Below are positions 1 through 11,764 of a DNA stretch of 64,000 nt, piece by piece (position 1 is the first letter of the stretch; every line of letters begins with the position of its first letter). Under the pieces are notes generated by a model. That model was not told the DNA's origin, did no database searches, and saw only the letters and a list, made by a program, of their open reading frames with translations. Position numbers and translations under genes: made by a program. The stretch comes from Euonymus europaeus (taxonomy: Eukaryota; Streptophyta; Magnoliopsida; Celastrales; Celastraceae): the NCBI GenBank assembly GCA_963580455.1, contig OY756972.1, positions 1,441,001 to 1,505,000 on the forward strand, written 5' to 3'.

Positions 1-173
1 AGAACTCGTGGCTAGTTGGTCTCGTTTCACCTAGTTAGCCGCGAAATGTGGTTTCTTTACGTAAACAGTTTTAGGAATATCCGTTGACTCCGAGTTCTGA
101 ATTCGTTGATTTTTAGCTTGATTTCACACTACTTTTCGAGCTCTACGATCCTGGCGTTTCGGATTTTGATTTC
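1..173 (+). repeat. Exemplar monomer M1 and its anatomy
   Basis: Landmarks within the unit are: AGAACTCG at 1-8; a short direct repeat CTAGTT at 12 and 31; GCCGCG at 39; the perfect palindrome TTTACGTAAA at 56-65; CGAGTTCTGAA at 91-101, which overlaps an EcoRI site at 99-104; a T-run at 109-113; a second T-run running into TTCGAGCTC with a SacI site at 138-143; GATC at 147; and TTCGG followed by a GATTTC-ending stretch at the 3' end. I count 72 G+C of 173 and 12 CpG dinucleotides, more than expected from base composition. TTCGG plus an AT-rich GATTTCA tail occurs twice, 56 bp apart, hinting at internal duplication. Confidence 0.9.
56..65. repeat. TTTACGTAAA palindrome, one per monomer
   Basis: This perfect 10-bp dyad sits at monomer positions 56-65 in most units. 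It is disrupted by TATGTAAAC (CG to TG), by AAGTAAAC in the domain B dimers and by TACGTAAGTGG in domain C. It contains a SnaBI site, so a digest should give a 173-bp ladder with gaps in domain B. Confidence 0.85.
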
Positions 174-181
174 AGAACTCG
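91..181. repeat. 11-bp inverted repeat arms spanning the monomer joint
   Basis: CGAGTTCTGAA at 91-101 is the exact reverse complement of TTCAGAACTCG at 171-181, which straddles the joint of M1 and M2. Arms therefore alternate in orientation along the array, with spacers of 69 bp and 82 bp. Most monomers keep both arms. In domain D, TTCTAAATTCGG or TTCTCAATTCGG variants break the downstream arm in several units. Such a dyad could form hairpins on single strands or bind a dimeric protein; neither is shown here. Confidence 0.8.
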
Positions 182-346
182 TGGCTACTCGGTCTCGTTT
201 CACCTAGTTAGCCGCGAAATGTGGTTTCTTTACGTAAACGGTTTTATGAATATCCGTTGACTCCGAGTTCTGAATTCGGTGATTTTTAGCTTGATTATAC
301 ACTAGTTTTCGAGCTCTACGATCCTGGAATTTCGGATTTTGATTTC

Positions 347-3114
347 ACAACTCGTGGCTAGTTGGTCTCGTTTCACCTATTTAGCAGCGAAATGTGGTTT
401 CTTTACGTAAACAGTTTTATGAATATCCTTTGACTCCGAGTTCTGAATTCGGTGATTTTTAGCTTGATTTCACACTACTTTTCGAGCTCTACGATCCTGG
501 CATTTCCGATTTTGATTTCAGAACTCGTGGCTAGTTGGTCTCGTTTCATCTAGTTAGCCGCGAAATGTGGTTTCTTTACGTAAACGGTTTTAGGAATATC
601 GGTTGACTCCGAGTTCTGAATTCGGTGATTTTTAGCTTGATTTCACACTACTTTTCGAGCTCTACGATCCTGGCGTTTCGGATTTTGATTTCAGAACTCG
701 TGGCTAGTTGGTCTCGTTTAACCTATTTAGCCGCGAAATGTGGTTTCTTTATGTAAACGGTTTTATGAATATCCGTTGACTCAGAGTTCTGAATTCGGTG
801 ATTTTTAGCTTGATTTCACACTACTTTTCGAGCTCTACGATCTTGGCATTTCGGATTTTGATTTCAGAACTCGTGGCTAGTTGGTCTCGTTTCACCTATT
901 TAGCTGCGAAATGTGGTTTCTTTACGTAAACGGTTTTATGAATATCCGTTGACTCCGAGTTCTGAATTCGGTGATTTTTAGCTTGATTACACACTAGTTT
1001 TCGAGCTCTACGATCCTGGAATTTCGGATTTTGATTTCAAAACTCGTGGCTAGTTGGTCTCGTTTCACCTATTTAGCCGCGAAATGTGGTTTCTTTACGT
1101 AAACAGTTTTATGAATATCCTTTGACTCCGAGTTCTGAATTCGGTGATTTTTAGCTTGATTTCACACTACTTTTCGAGCTCTACGATCCTGGAATTTCAG
1201 ATTTTGATATCAAAACTCGTGGCTAGTTGGTATCGTTTCACCTATTTAGCCGCGAAATGTGGTTTCTTTACGTAAACAGTTTTATGAATATCCGTTGACT
1301 CCGAGTTCTGAATTCGGTGATTTTTAGCTTGATTTCACACTACTTTTCGAGCTCTACGATCCTGGAATTTCGGATTTTGATTTCAGAACTCGTGGCTAGT
1401 TGGTCTCGTTTCACCTAGTTAGCCGCGAAATGTGGTTTCTTTACGTAAACAGTTTTAGGAATATCCGTTGACTCCGAGTTCTGAATTCGGTGATTTTTAG
1501 CTTGATTTCACACTACTTTTCGAGCTCTACGATCCTGGCGTTTCGGATTTTGATTTCAAAACTCGTGGCTAGTTGGTCTCGTTTCACCTATTTAGCAGCG
1601 AAATGTGGTTTCTTTACGTAAACAGTTTTATGAATATCCTTTGACTCCGAGTTCTGAATTCGGTGATTTTTAGCTTGATTTTACACTACTTTTCGAGCTC
1701 TACGATCCTGGCATTTCCGATTTTGATTTCAGAACTCGTGGCTAGTTGGTCTCGTTTCATCTAGTTAGCCGCGAAATGTGGTTTCTTTACGTAAATGGTT
1801 TTAGGAATATCGGTTGACTCCGAGTTCTGAATTCGGTGATTTTTAGCTTGATTTCACACTACTTTTCGAGCTCTACGATCCTGGCATTTCGGATTTTGAT
1901 TTCAGAACTCGTGGCTAGTTGGTCTCGTTTAACCTATTTAGCCGCGAAATGTGGTTTCTTTATGTAAACGGTTTTATGAATATCCGTTGACTCAGAGTTC
2001 TGAATTCGGTGATTTTTAGCTTGATTTCACACTACTTTTCGAGCTCTACGATCCTGGCATTTCGGATTTTGATTTCAGAACTCGTGGCTAGTTGGTCTCG
2101 TTTCACCTATTTAGCCGCGAAATGTGGTTTCTTTACGTAAACGGTTTTATGAATATCCGTTGACTCCGAGTTCTGAATTCGGTGATTTTTAGCTTGATTA
2201 CACACTAGTTTTCGAGCTCTACGATCCTGGAATTTCGGATTTTGATTTCAAAACTCGTGGCTAGTTGGTCTCGTTTCACCTATTTAGCCGCGAAATGTGG
2301 TTTCTTTACGTAAACAGTTTTATGAATATCCTTTGACTCCGAGTTCTGAATTCGGTGATTTTTAGCTTGATTTCACACTACTTTTCGAGCTCTACGATCC
2401 TGGAATTTCAGATTTTGATTTCAAAACTCGTGGCTAGTTGGTATCGTTTCACCTATTTAGCCGCGAAATGTGGTTTCTTTACGTAAACAGTTTTATGAAT
2501 ATCCGTTGACTCCGAGTTCTGAATTCGGTGATTTTTAGCTTGATTTCACACTACTTTTCGAGCTCTACGATCCTGGCGTTTCGGATTTTGATTTCAGAAC
2601 TCGTGGCTAGTTGGTCTCGTTTCACCTAGTTAGCCGCGAAATGTGGTTTCTTTACGTAAACAGTTTTAGGAATATCCGTTGACTCCGAGTTCTGAATTCG
2701 GTGAGTTTTAGCTTGATTTCACACTATTTTTCGAGCTCTACGATCCTGGCGTTTCGGATTTTGATTTCAAAACTCGTGGCTAGTTGGTCTCATTTCACCT
2801 ATTTAGCAGCGAAATGTGGTTTCTTTACGTAAACAGTTTTATGAATATCCTTTGACGCCGAGTTCTGAATTCGGTGATTTTTAGCTTGATTTTACACTAC
2901 TTTTCGAGCTCTACGATCCTGGCATTTCCGATTTTGATTTCAGAACTCGTGGCTAGTTGGTCTCGTTTCATCTAGTTAGCCGCGAAATGTGGTTTCTTTA
3001 CGTAAATGGTTTTAGGAATATCGGTTGACTAAGAGTTCTGAATTCGTTGATTTTTAGCTTGATTTCACACTACTTTTCGAGCTCTACGATCCTGGCGTTT
3101 CGGATTTTGATTTC
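347..3114 (+). repeat. 7-monomer HOR, 1211-bp period
   Basis: M3-M9 (347-1557) and M10-M16 (1558-2768) carry the same seven types in the same order: GCAGCG/CCTTTGAC; CATCTAGTTA/CGGTTGAC; AACCTATTTA with TATGTAAAC and TCAGAG; TTACACACTAG; AAAACTC ending GGAATTTCAG; a GGTATCG unit; and a TTTTAGGAATAT unit. M17-M18 begin a third copy, after which the order changes at 3115. M1-M2 on the left do not fit this order cleanly. Confidence 0.85.
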
Positions 3115-5882
3115 AGAACTCGTGGCTAGTAGGACTCGTTTCACCTAGTTAGCCGCGAAATGTGGTTTCTTTACGTAAACGGTTTTATGAATATCCGTTG
3201 ACTCCGAGTTCTGAATTCGGTGATTTTTAGCTTGATTTCACACTACTTTTCGAGCTCTACGATCCTGGCGTTTCGGATTTTGATTTCAGAACTTGTGGCT
3301 AGTAGGTCTCGTTTCACCTAGTTAGCCGCGAAATGTGGTTTCTTTATGTAAACGGTTTTATGAATATCCGTTGACTCCGAGTTCTGAATTCGGTGATTTT
3401 TAGCTTGATTTCACACTACTTTTCGAGCTCTACGATCCTGGCGTTTCGGATTTTGATTTCAGAACTCGTGGCTAGTTGGTCTCGTTTCACCTAGTTAGCC
3501 GCGAAATGTGGTTTCTTTACGTAAACGGTTTTATGAATATCCGTTGACTCCGAGTTCTGAATTCGGTGATTTTTAGCTTGATTATACACTAGTTTTCGAG
3601 CTCTACGATCCTGGAATTTCGGATTTTGATTTCAAAACTCGTGGCTAGTTGGTCTCGTTTCACCTATTTAGCCGCGAAATGTGGTTTGTTTACGTAAACA
3701 GTTTTATGAATATCCTTTGACTCCGAGTTCTGAATTCGGTGATTTTTAGCTTGATTTCACACTAATTTTCGAGCTCTACGATCCTGGCATTTCCGATTTT
3801 GATTTCAGAACTCGTGGCTAGTTGGTCTCGTTTCAACTAGTTAGCCGCGAAATGTGGTTTCTTTACGTAAACGGTTTTAGGAATATCGGTTGACTCCGAG
3901 TTCTGAATTCGGTGATTTTTAGCTTGATTTCACACTACTTTTCGAGCTCTACGATCCTGGCGTTTCGGATTTTGATTTCAGAACTCGTGGCTAGTTGGTC
4001 TCGTTTAACCTATTTAGCCGCGAAATGTGGTTTCTTTACGTAAACAGTTTTATGAATATCCGTTGACTCCGAGTTCTGAATTCGGTGATTTTTAGCTTGA
4101 TTTCACACTACTTTTCGAGCTCTACGATCCTGGCGTTTCGGATTTTGATTTCAGAACTCGTGGCTAGTTGGTCTCGTTTCACCTAGTTAGCCGCAAAATG
4201 TGGTTTCTTTATGTAAACGGTTTTATGAATATCCATTGACTCCGAGTTCTGAATTCGGTGATTTTTAGCTTGATTACACACTACTTTTCGAGCTCTACGA
4301 TCCTGGAATTTCAGATTTTGATTTCAAAACTCGTGGATAGTTGGTCTCGTTTCACCTATTTAGCCGCGAAATGTGGTTTCTTTACGTAAACAGTTTTATG
4401 AATATCCGTTGACTCCGAGTTCTGAATTCGGTGATTTTTAGCTTGATTTCACACTACTTTTCGAGCTCTACGATCCTGGCATTTCGGATTTTGATTTCAG
4501 AACTCGTGGCTAGTTGGTCTCGTTTCACCTAGTTAGTCGCGAAATGTGGTTTCTTTACGTAAACAGTTTTAGGAATATCCGTTGACTCCGAGTTCTGAAT
4601 TCGTTGATTTTTAGCTTGATTTCACACTACTTTTCGAGCTCTACGATCCTGGCTTTTCGGATTTTGATTTCAGAACACGTGGCTAGTAGGTCTCGTTTCA
4701 CCTAGTTAGCCGCGAAATGTGGTTTCTTTACGTAAACGGTTTTATGAATATCCGTTGACTCCGAGTTCTGAATTCGGTGATTTTTAGCTTGATTTCACAC
4801 TACTTTTCGAGCTCTACGATCCTGGCGTTTCGGATTTTGATTTCAGAACTCGTGGCTAGTTTGTCTCGTTTCACCTAGTTAGCCGCGAAATGTGTTTTCT
4901 TTACGTAAACGGTTTTATGAATATCCGTTGACTCCGAGTTCTGAATTCGGTGATTTTTAGCTTGATTATACACTAGTTTTCGAGCTCTACGATCCTGGAA
5001 TTTCGGATTTTGATTTCAAAACTCGTGGCTAGTTGGTCTCGTTTCACCTATTTAGCCGCGAAATGTGGTTTCTTTACGTAAACAGTTTTATGAATATCCT
5101 TTGACTCCGAGTTCTGAATTCGGTGATTTTTAGCTTGATTTCACACTACTTTTCGAGCTCTACGATCCTGGCATTTCCGATTTTGATTTCAGAACTCGTG
5201 GCTAGTTGGTCTCGTTTCAACTAGTTAGCCGCGAAATGTGGTTTCTTTACGTAAACGGTTTTAGGAATATCGGTTGACTCCGAGTTCTGAATTCGGTGAT
5301 TTTTAGCTTGATTTCACACTACTTTTCGAGCTCTACGATCCTGGCGTTTCGGATTTTGATTTCAGAACTCGTGGCTAGTTGGTCTCGTTTAACCTATTTA
5401 GCCGCGAAATGTGGTTTCTTTACGTAAACAGTTTTATGAATATCCTTTGACTCCGAGTTCTGAAGTCGTTGATTTTTAGCTTTATTTCGCACTACTTTTC
5501 GAGCTCTACGATCCTGGTGTTTCGGATTTTGATTTCAGAACTCGTGGCTAGTAGGTCTCGTTTCACCTATTTAGCCGCGAAATGTGGTTTCTTTACGTAA
5601 ACGGTTTTATGAATATCCGTTGACTCCGAGTTCTGAATTCGGTGATTTTTAGCTTGATTTCACACTACTTTTCGAGCTCTACGATCCCGGCGTTTCGGAT
5701 TTTGATTTCAGAACTCGTGGCTAGTTGGTCTCGTTTCACCTAGTTAGCCGCAAAATGTGGTTTCTTTACGTAAACGGTTTTATGAATATCCGTTGACTCC
5801 GAGTTCTGAATTCGGTGATTTTTAGCTTGATTACACACTACTTTTCGAGCTCTACGATCCTGGAATTTCAGATTTTGATTTC
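3115..5882 (+). repeat. 16-monomer block A2, copy 1
   Basis: M19-M34 match M43-M58 (7267-10034) one for one at an offset of 4152 bp (24 monomers). Shared rare variants are AGTAGGACTCG at the start of M19, TATGTAAACGG in M20, CACTAATTTTC in M22, GCCGCAAAATG in M25 and M34, GTGGATAGTTGG in M26, GTGTTTTC in M29 and the CCCGGCG form in M33. Copies differ at scattered sites, for example GAACACGTGG in M28 against GAACATGTGG in M52. Confidence 0.88.
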
Positions 5883-6747
5883 AAAACTCGTGGATAGTTG
5901 GTCTCGTTTAACCTATTTAGCCGCGAAATGTGGTTTCTTTATGTAAACGGTTTTATGAATATCCGTTGACTCAGAGTTCTGAATTCGGTGATTTTTAGCT
6001 TGATTTCACACTACTTTTCGAGCTCTACGATCCTGGCATTTCGGATTTTGATTTCAGAACTCGTGGCTAGTTGGTCTCGTTTCACCTATTTAGCCGCGAA
6101 ATGTGGTTTCTTTACGTAAACGGTTTTATGAATATCCGTTGACTCCGAGTTCTGAATTCGGTGATTTTTAGCTTGATTACACACTAGTTTTCGAGCTCTA
6201 CGATCCTGGAATTTCGGATTTTGATTTCAAAACTCGTGGCTAGTTGGTCTCGTTTCACCTATTTAGCCGCGAAATGTGGTTTCTTTACGTAAACAGTTTT
6301 ATGAATATCCTTTGACTCCGAGTTCTGAATTCGGTGATTTTTAGCTTGATTTCACACTACTTTTCGAGCTCTACGATCCTGGCATTTCAGATTTTGATTT
6401 CAGAACTCGTGGCTAGTTGGTATCGTTTCACCTATTTAGCCGCGAAATGTGGTTTCTTTACGTAAACAGTTTTATGAATATCCTTTGACTCCGAGTTCTG
6501 AATTCGGTGATTTTTAGCTTTATTTCACACTACTTTTCGAGCTCTACGATCCTGGCATTTCAGATTTTGATTTCAGAACTCGTGGCTAGTTGGTATCGTT
6601 TCACCTATTTAGCCGCGAAATGTGGTTTCTTTACGTAAACGGTTTTATGAATATCCGTTGACTCCGAGTTCTGAATTCGGTGATTTTTAGCTTGATTTCA
6701 CACTACTTTTCGAGCTCTACGATCCTGGCGTTTCGGATTTTGATTTC
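5883..6747 (+). repeat. A1-type island between the A2 blocks (M35-M39)
   Basis: M35-M38 follow the order of M12-M15 from the left-edge 7-mer HOR: AACCTATTTA with TATGTAAAC and TCAGAG, then TTACACACTAG, then AAAACTC with CCTTTGAC, then GGTATCG. M35 begins with the GTGGATAGTTGG variant typical of M26, so its 5' end appears to come from a different type: a chimeric joint. M38 and M39 are both GGTATCG units. Confidence 0.7.
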
Positions 6748-7266
6748 AGAACTCGTGGCTAGTTGGTCTCGTTTCACCTAGTTAGCCGCAAAATGTGGTT
6801 TCTTTATGTAAACGGTTTTATGAATATCCATTGACTCCGAGTTCTGAATTCGGTGATTTTTAGCTTGATTACACACTACTTTTCGAGCTCTACGATCCTG
6901 GAATTTCAGATTTTGATTTCAAAACTCGTGGATAGTTGGTCTCGTTTCACCTATTTAGCCGCGAAATGTGGTTTCTTTACGTAAACAGTTTTATGAATAT
7001 CCGTTGACTCCGAGTTCTGAATTCGGTGATTTTTAGCTTGATTTCACACTACTTTTCGAGCTCTACGATCCTGGCATTTCGGATTTTGATTTCAGAACTC
7101 GTGGCTAGTTGGTCTCGTTTCACCTAGTTAGCCGCGAAATGTGGTTTCTTTACGTAAACAGTTTTAGGAATATCCGTTGACTCCGAGTTCTGAATTCGTT
7201 GATTTTTAGCTTGATTTCACACTACTTTTCGAGCTCTACGATCCTGGCGTTTCGGATTTTGATTTC
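6748..7266 (+). repeat. Trimer copy of M25-M27 (M40-M42)
   Basis: M40-M42 match M25-M27 (4153-4671) at an offset of 2595 bp (15 monomers), sharing GCCGCAAAATG with TATGTAAAC and CCATTGAC, GTGGATAGTTGG, and TTCGTTGATT. The second A2 copy follows directly at 7267. Confidence 0.75.
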
Positions 7267-10034
7267 AGAACTCGTGGCTAGTAGGACTCGTTTCACCTAG
7301 TTAGCCGCGAAATGTGGTTTCTTTACGTAAACGGTTTTATGAATATCCGTTGACTCCGAGTTCTGAATTCGGTGATTTTTAGCTTGATTTCACACTACTT
7401 TTCGAGCTCTACGATCCTGGAGTTTCGGATTTTGATTTCAGAACTCGTGGCTAGTAGGTCTCGTTTCACCTAGTTAGCCGCGAAATGTGGTTTCTTTATG
7501 TAAACGGTTTTATGAATATCCGTTGACTCCGAGTTCTGAATTCGGTGATTTTTAGCTTGATTTCACAGTACTTTTCGAGCTCTACGATCCTGGCGTTTCG
7601 GATTTTGATTTCAGAACTCGTGGCTAGTTGGTCTCGTTTCACCTAGTTAGCCGCGAAATGTGGTTTCTTTACGTAAACGGTTTTATGAATATCCGTTGAC
7701 TCCGAGTTCTGAATTCGGTGATTTTTAGCTTGATTATACACTAGTTTTCGAGCTCTACGATCCTGGAATTTCGGATTTTGATTTCAAAACTCGTGGCTAG
7801 TTGGTCTCGTTTCACCTATTTAGCCGCGAAATGTGGTTTCTTTACATAAACAGTTTTATGAATATCCTTTGACTCCGAGTTCTGAATTCGGTGATTTTTA
7901 GCTTGATTTCACACTAATTTTCGAGCTCTACGATCCTGGCATTTCCGATTTTGATTTCAGAACTCGTGGCTAGTTGGTCTCGTTTCAACTAGTTAGCCGC
8001 GAAATGTGGTTTCTTTACGTAAACGGTTTTAGGAATATCGGTTGACTCCGAGTTCTGAATTCGGTGATTTTTAGCTTGATTTCACACTACTTTTCGAGCT
8101 CTACGATCCTGGCGTTTCGGATTTTGATTTCAGAACTCGTGGCTAGTTGGTCTCGTTTAACCTATTTAGCCGCGAAATGTGGTTTCTTTACGTAAACAGT
8201 TTTATGAATATCCGTTGACTCCGAGTTCTGAATTCGGTGATTTTTAGCTTGATTTCACACTACTTTTCGAGCTCTACGATCCTGGCATTTCGGATTTTGA
8301 TTTCAGAACTCGTGGCTAGTTGGTCTCGTTTCACCTAGTTAGCCGCAAAATGTGGTTTCTTTACGTAAACGGTTTTATGAATATCCATTGACTCCGAGTT
8401 CTGAATTCGGTGATTTTTAGCTTGATTAGACACTACTTTTCGAGCTCTACGATCCTGGAATTTCAGATTTTGATTTTAAAACTCGTGGATAGTTGGTCTC
8501 GTTTCACCTATTTAGCCGCGAAATGTGGTTTCTTTACGTAAACAGTTTTATGAATATCCGTTGACTCCGAGTTCTGAATTCGGTGATTTTTAGCTTGATT
8601 TCACACTACTTTTCGAGCTCTACGATCCTGGCATTTCGGATTTTGATTTCAGAACTCGTGGCTAGTTGGTCTCGTTTCACCTAGTTAGCCGCGAAATGTG
8701 GTTTCTTTACGTAAACAGTTTTAGGAATATCCGTTGACTCCGAGTTCTGAATTCGTTGATTTTTAGCTTGATTTCACACTACTTTTCGAGCTCTACGATC
8801 CTGGCGTTTCGGATTTTGATTTCAGAACATGTGGCTAGTAGGTCTCGTTTCACCTAGTTAGCCGCGAAATGTGGTTTCTTTACGTAAACGGTTTTATGAA
8901 TATCCGTTGACTCCGAGTTCTGAATTCGGTGATTTTTAGCTTGATTTCACACTACTTTTCGAGCTCTACGATCCTGGCGTTTCGGATTTTGATTTCAGAA
9001 CTCGTGGCTAGTTGGTCTCGTTTCACCTAGTTAGCCGCGAAATGTGTTTTCTTTACGTAAACGGTTTTATGAATATCCGTTGACTCCGAGTTCTGAATTC
9101 GGTGATTTTTAGCTTGATTATACACTAGTTTTCGAGCTCTACGATCCTGGAATTTTGGATTTTGATTTCAAAACTCGTGGCTAGTTGGTCTCGTTTCACC
9201 TATTTAGCCGCGAAATGTGGTTTCTTTACGTAAACAGTTTTATGAATATCCTTTGACTCCGAGTTCTGAATTCGGTGATTTTTAGCTTGATTTCACACTA
9301 CTTTTCGAGCTCTACGATCCTGGCATTTCCGATTTTGATTTCAGAACTCGTGGCTAGTTGGTCTCGTTTCAACTAGTTAGCCGCGAAATGTGGTTTCTTT
9401 ACGTAAACGGTTTTAGGAATATCGGTTGACTCCGAGTTCTGAATTCGGTGATTTTTAGCTTGATTTCACACTACTTTTCGAGCTCTACGATCCTGGCGTT
9501 TCGGATTTTGATTTCAGAACTCGTGGCTAGTTGGTCTCGTTTAACCTATTTAGCCGCGAAATGTGGTTTCTTTACGTAAACAGTTTTATGAATATCCTTT
9601 GACTCCGAGTTCTGAATTCGGTGATTTTTAGCTTTATTTCACACTACTTTTCGAGCTCTACGATCCTGCTGTTTCGGATTTTGATTTCAGAACTCGTGGC
9701 TAGTAGGTCTCGTTTCACCTAGTTAGCCGCGAAATGTGGTTTCTTTACGTAAACGGTTTTATGAATATCCGTTGACTCCGAGTTCTGAATTCGGTGATTT
9801 TTAGCTTGATTTCACACTACTTTTCGAGCTCTACGATCCCGGCGTTTCGGATTTTGATTTCAGAACTCGTGGCTAGTTGGTCTCGTTTCACCTAGTTAGC
9901 CGCAAAATGTGGTTTCTTTACGTAAACGGTTTTATGAATATCCGTTGACTCCGAGTTCTGAATTCGGTGATTTTTAGCTTGATTACACACCACTTTTCGA
10001 GCTCTACGATCCTGGAATTTCAGATTTTGATTTC
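7267..10034 (+). repeat. 16-monomer block A2, copy 2
   Basis: M43-M58 repeat M19-M34 at an offset of 4152 bp. Private changes in this copy include ACATAAAC in M46, CACAGTAC in M44 and TTAGACAC in M49. Confidence 0.88.
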
Positions 10035-11072
10035 AAAACTCGTGGCTAGTTGGTCTCGTTTCACCTATTTAGCCGCGAAATGTGGTTTCTTTACGTAAAC
10101 AGTTTTATGAATATCCGTTGACTCCGAGTTCTGAATTCAGTGATTTTTAGCTTGATTTCACACTACTTTTCGAGCTCTACGATCCTGGCATTTCGGATTT
10201 TGATTTCAGAACTCGTGGCTAGTTGGTCTCGTTTCACCTAGTTAGCCGCGAAATGTGGTTTCTTTACGTAAACAGTTTTAGGAATATCCGTTGACTCCGA
10301 GTTCTGAATTCGTTGATTTTTAGCTTGATTTCACACTACTTTTCGAGCTCTACGATCCTGGCGTTTCGGATTTTGATTTCAGAACTCGTGGCTAGTAGGT
10401 CTCGTTTCACCTAGTTAGCCGCGAAATGTGGTTTCTTTACGTAAACGGTTTTATGAATATCCGTTGACTCCGAGTTCTGAATTCGGTGATTTTTAGCTTG
10501 ATTTCACACTACTTTTCGAGCTCTACGATCCTGGCGTTTCGGATTTTGATTTCAGAACTCGTGGCTAGTTGGTCTCGTTTCACCTAGTTAGCCGCGAAAT
10601 GTGGTTTCTTTACGTAAACGGTTTTATGAATATCCGTTGACTCCGAATTCTGAATTCGGTGATTTTTAGCTTGATTATACACTAGTTTTCGAGCTCTACG
10701 ATCCTGGAATTTCGGATTTTGATTTCAAAACTCGTGGCTAGTTGGTCTCGTTTCACTTATTTAGCCGCGAAATGTGGTTTCTTTACGTAAACAGTTTTAC
10801 GAATATCCTTTGACTCCGAGTTCTGAATTCGGTGATTTTTAGCTTGATTTCACACTACTTTTCGAGCTCTACGATCCTGGCATTTCCGATTTTGATTTCA
10901 GAACTCGTGGCTAGTTGGTCTCGTTTCAACTAGTTAGCCGCGAAATGTGGTTTCTTTACGTAAACAGTTTTAGGAATATCGGTTGACTCCGACTTCTGAA
11001 TTCGGTGATTTTTAGCTTGATTTCACACTACTTTTCGAGCTCTACGATCCTGGAATTTCAGATTTTGATTTC
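10035..11072 (+). repeat. Six-monomer block A3, copy 1 (M59-M64)
   Basis: Marked by GAATTCAGTG in M59, TTCGTTG in M60, the perfect palindrome in M62, CACTTATTTA with TTTTACGAAT in M63, and CGACTTCTG in M64. Its first three monomers recur at 11073 (offset 1038) and all six at 11765 (offset 1730). Confidence 0.85.
10643..10659. repeat. Perfect 17-bp palindrome in variant monomer M62
   Basis: A G-to-A change turns the common imperfect dyad into CCGAATTC-T-GAATTCGG, a perfect palindrome with a one-base centre and two EcoRI sites 3 bp apart. The same variant occurs at 12373-12389, exactly 1730 bp away, inside the duplicated block. Confidence 0.85.
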
Positions 11073-11591
11073 AAAACTCGTGGCTAGTTGGTCTCGTTTC
11101 ACCTATTTAGCCGCGAAATGTGGTTTCTTTACGTAAACAGTTTTATGAATATCCGTTGACTCCGAGTTCTGAATTCAGTGATTTTTAGCTTGATTTCACA
11201 CTACTTTTCGAGCTCTACGATCCTGGCATTTCGGATTTTGATTTCAGAACTCGTGGCTAGTTGGTCTCGTTTCACCTAGTTAGCCGCGAAATGTGGTTTC
11301 TTTACGTAAACAGTTTTAGGAATATCCGTTGACTCCGAGTTCTGAATTCGTTGATTTTTAGCTTGATTTCACACTACTTTTCGAGCTCTACGATCCTGGC
11401 ATTTCGGATTTTGATTTCAGAACTCGTGGCTAGTAGGTCTCGTTTCACCTAGTTAGCCGCGAAATGTGGTTTCTTTACGTAAACGGTTTTATGAATATCC
11501 GTTGACTCCGAGTTCTGAATTCGGTGATTTTTAGCTTGATTTCACACTACTTTTCGAGCTCTACGATCCTGGCGTTTCGGATTTTGATTTC
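11073..11591 (+). repeat. Partial A3 copy (M65-M67)
   Basis: Matches M59-M61 at an offset of 1038 bp (6 monomers), with the same GAATTCAGTG and TTCGTTG markers. It is joined to M64 by a unit ending GGAATTTCAG, where the full copy M74 ends GGCGTTTCGG, so the crossover lies near 11053. Confidence 0.8.
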
Positions 11592-11764
11592 AGAACTCGT
11601 GGCTAGTTGGTCTCGTTTCACCTAGTTAGCCGCGAAATGTGGTTTCTTTACGTAAACAGTTTTATGAATATCCGTTGACTCCGAGTTCTGAATTCGGTGA
11701 TTTTTAGCTTGATTACACACCACTTTTCGAGCTCTACGATCCTGGAATTTCAGATTTTGATTTC

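Noticed and set aside
91..104. Promoter or transcription-factor site around CGAGTTCTGAATTC
   Set aside because: A dyad alone does not define a promoter. No TATA-like element or other context supports transcription start; satellite transcription would need RNA data.
1..173. CENP-B box or known centromere protein motif
   Set aside because: TTCG occurs several times per unit, but none is followed by the A and CGGG positions of the CENP-B box core on either strand.
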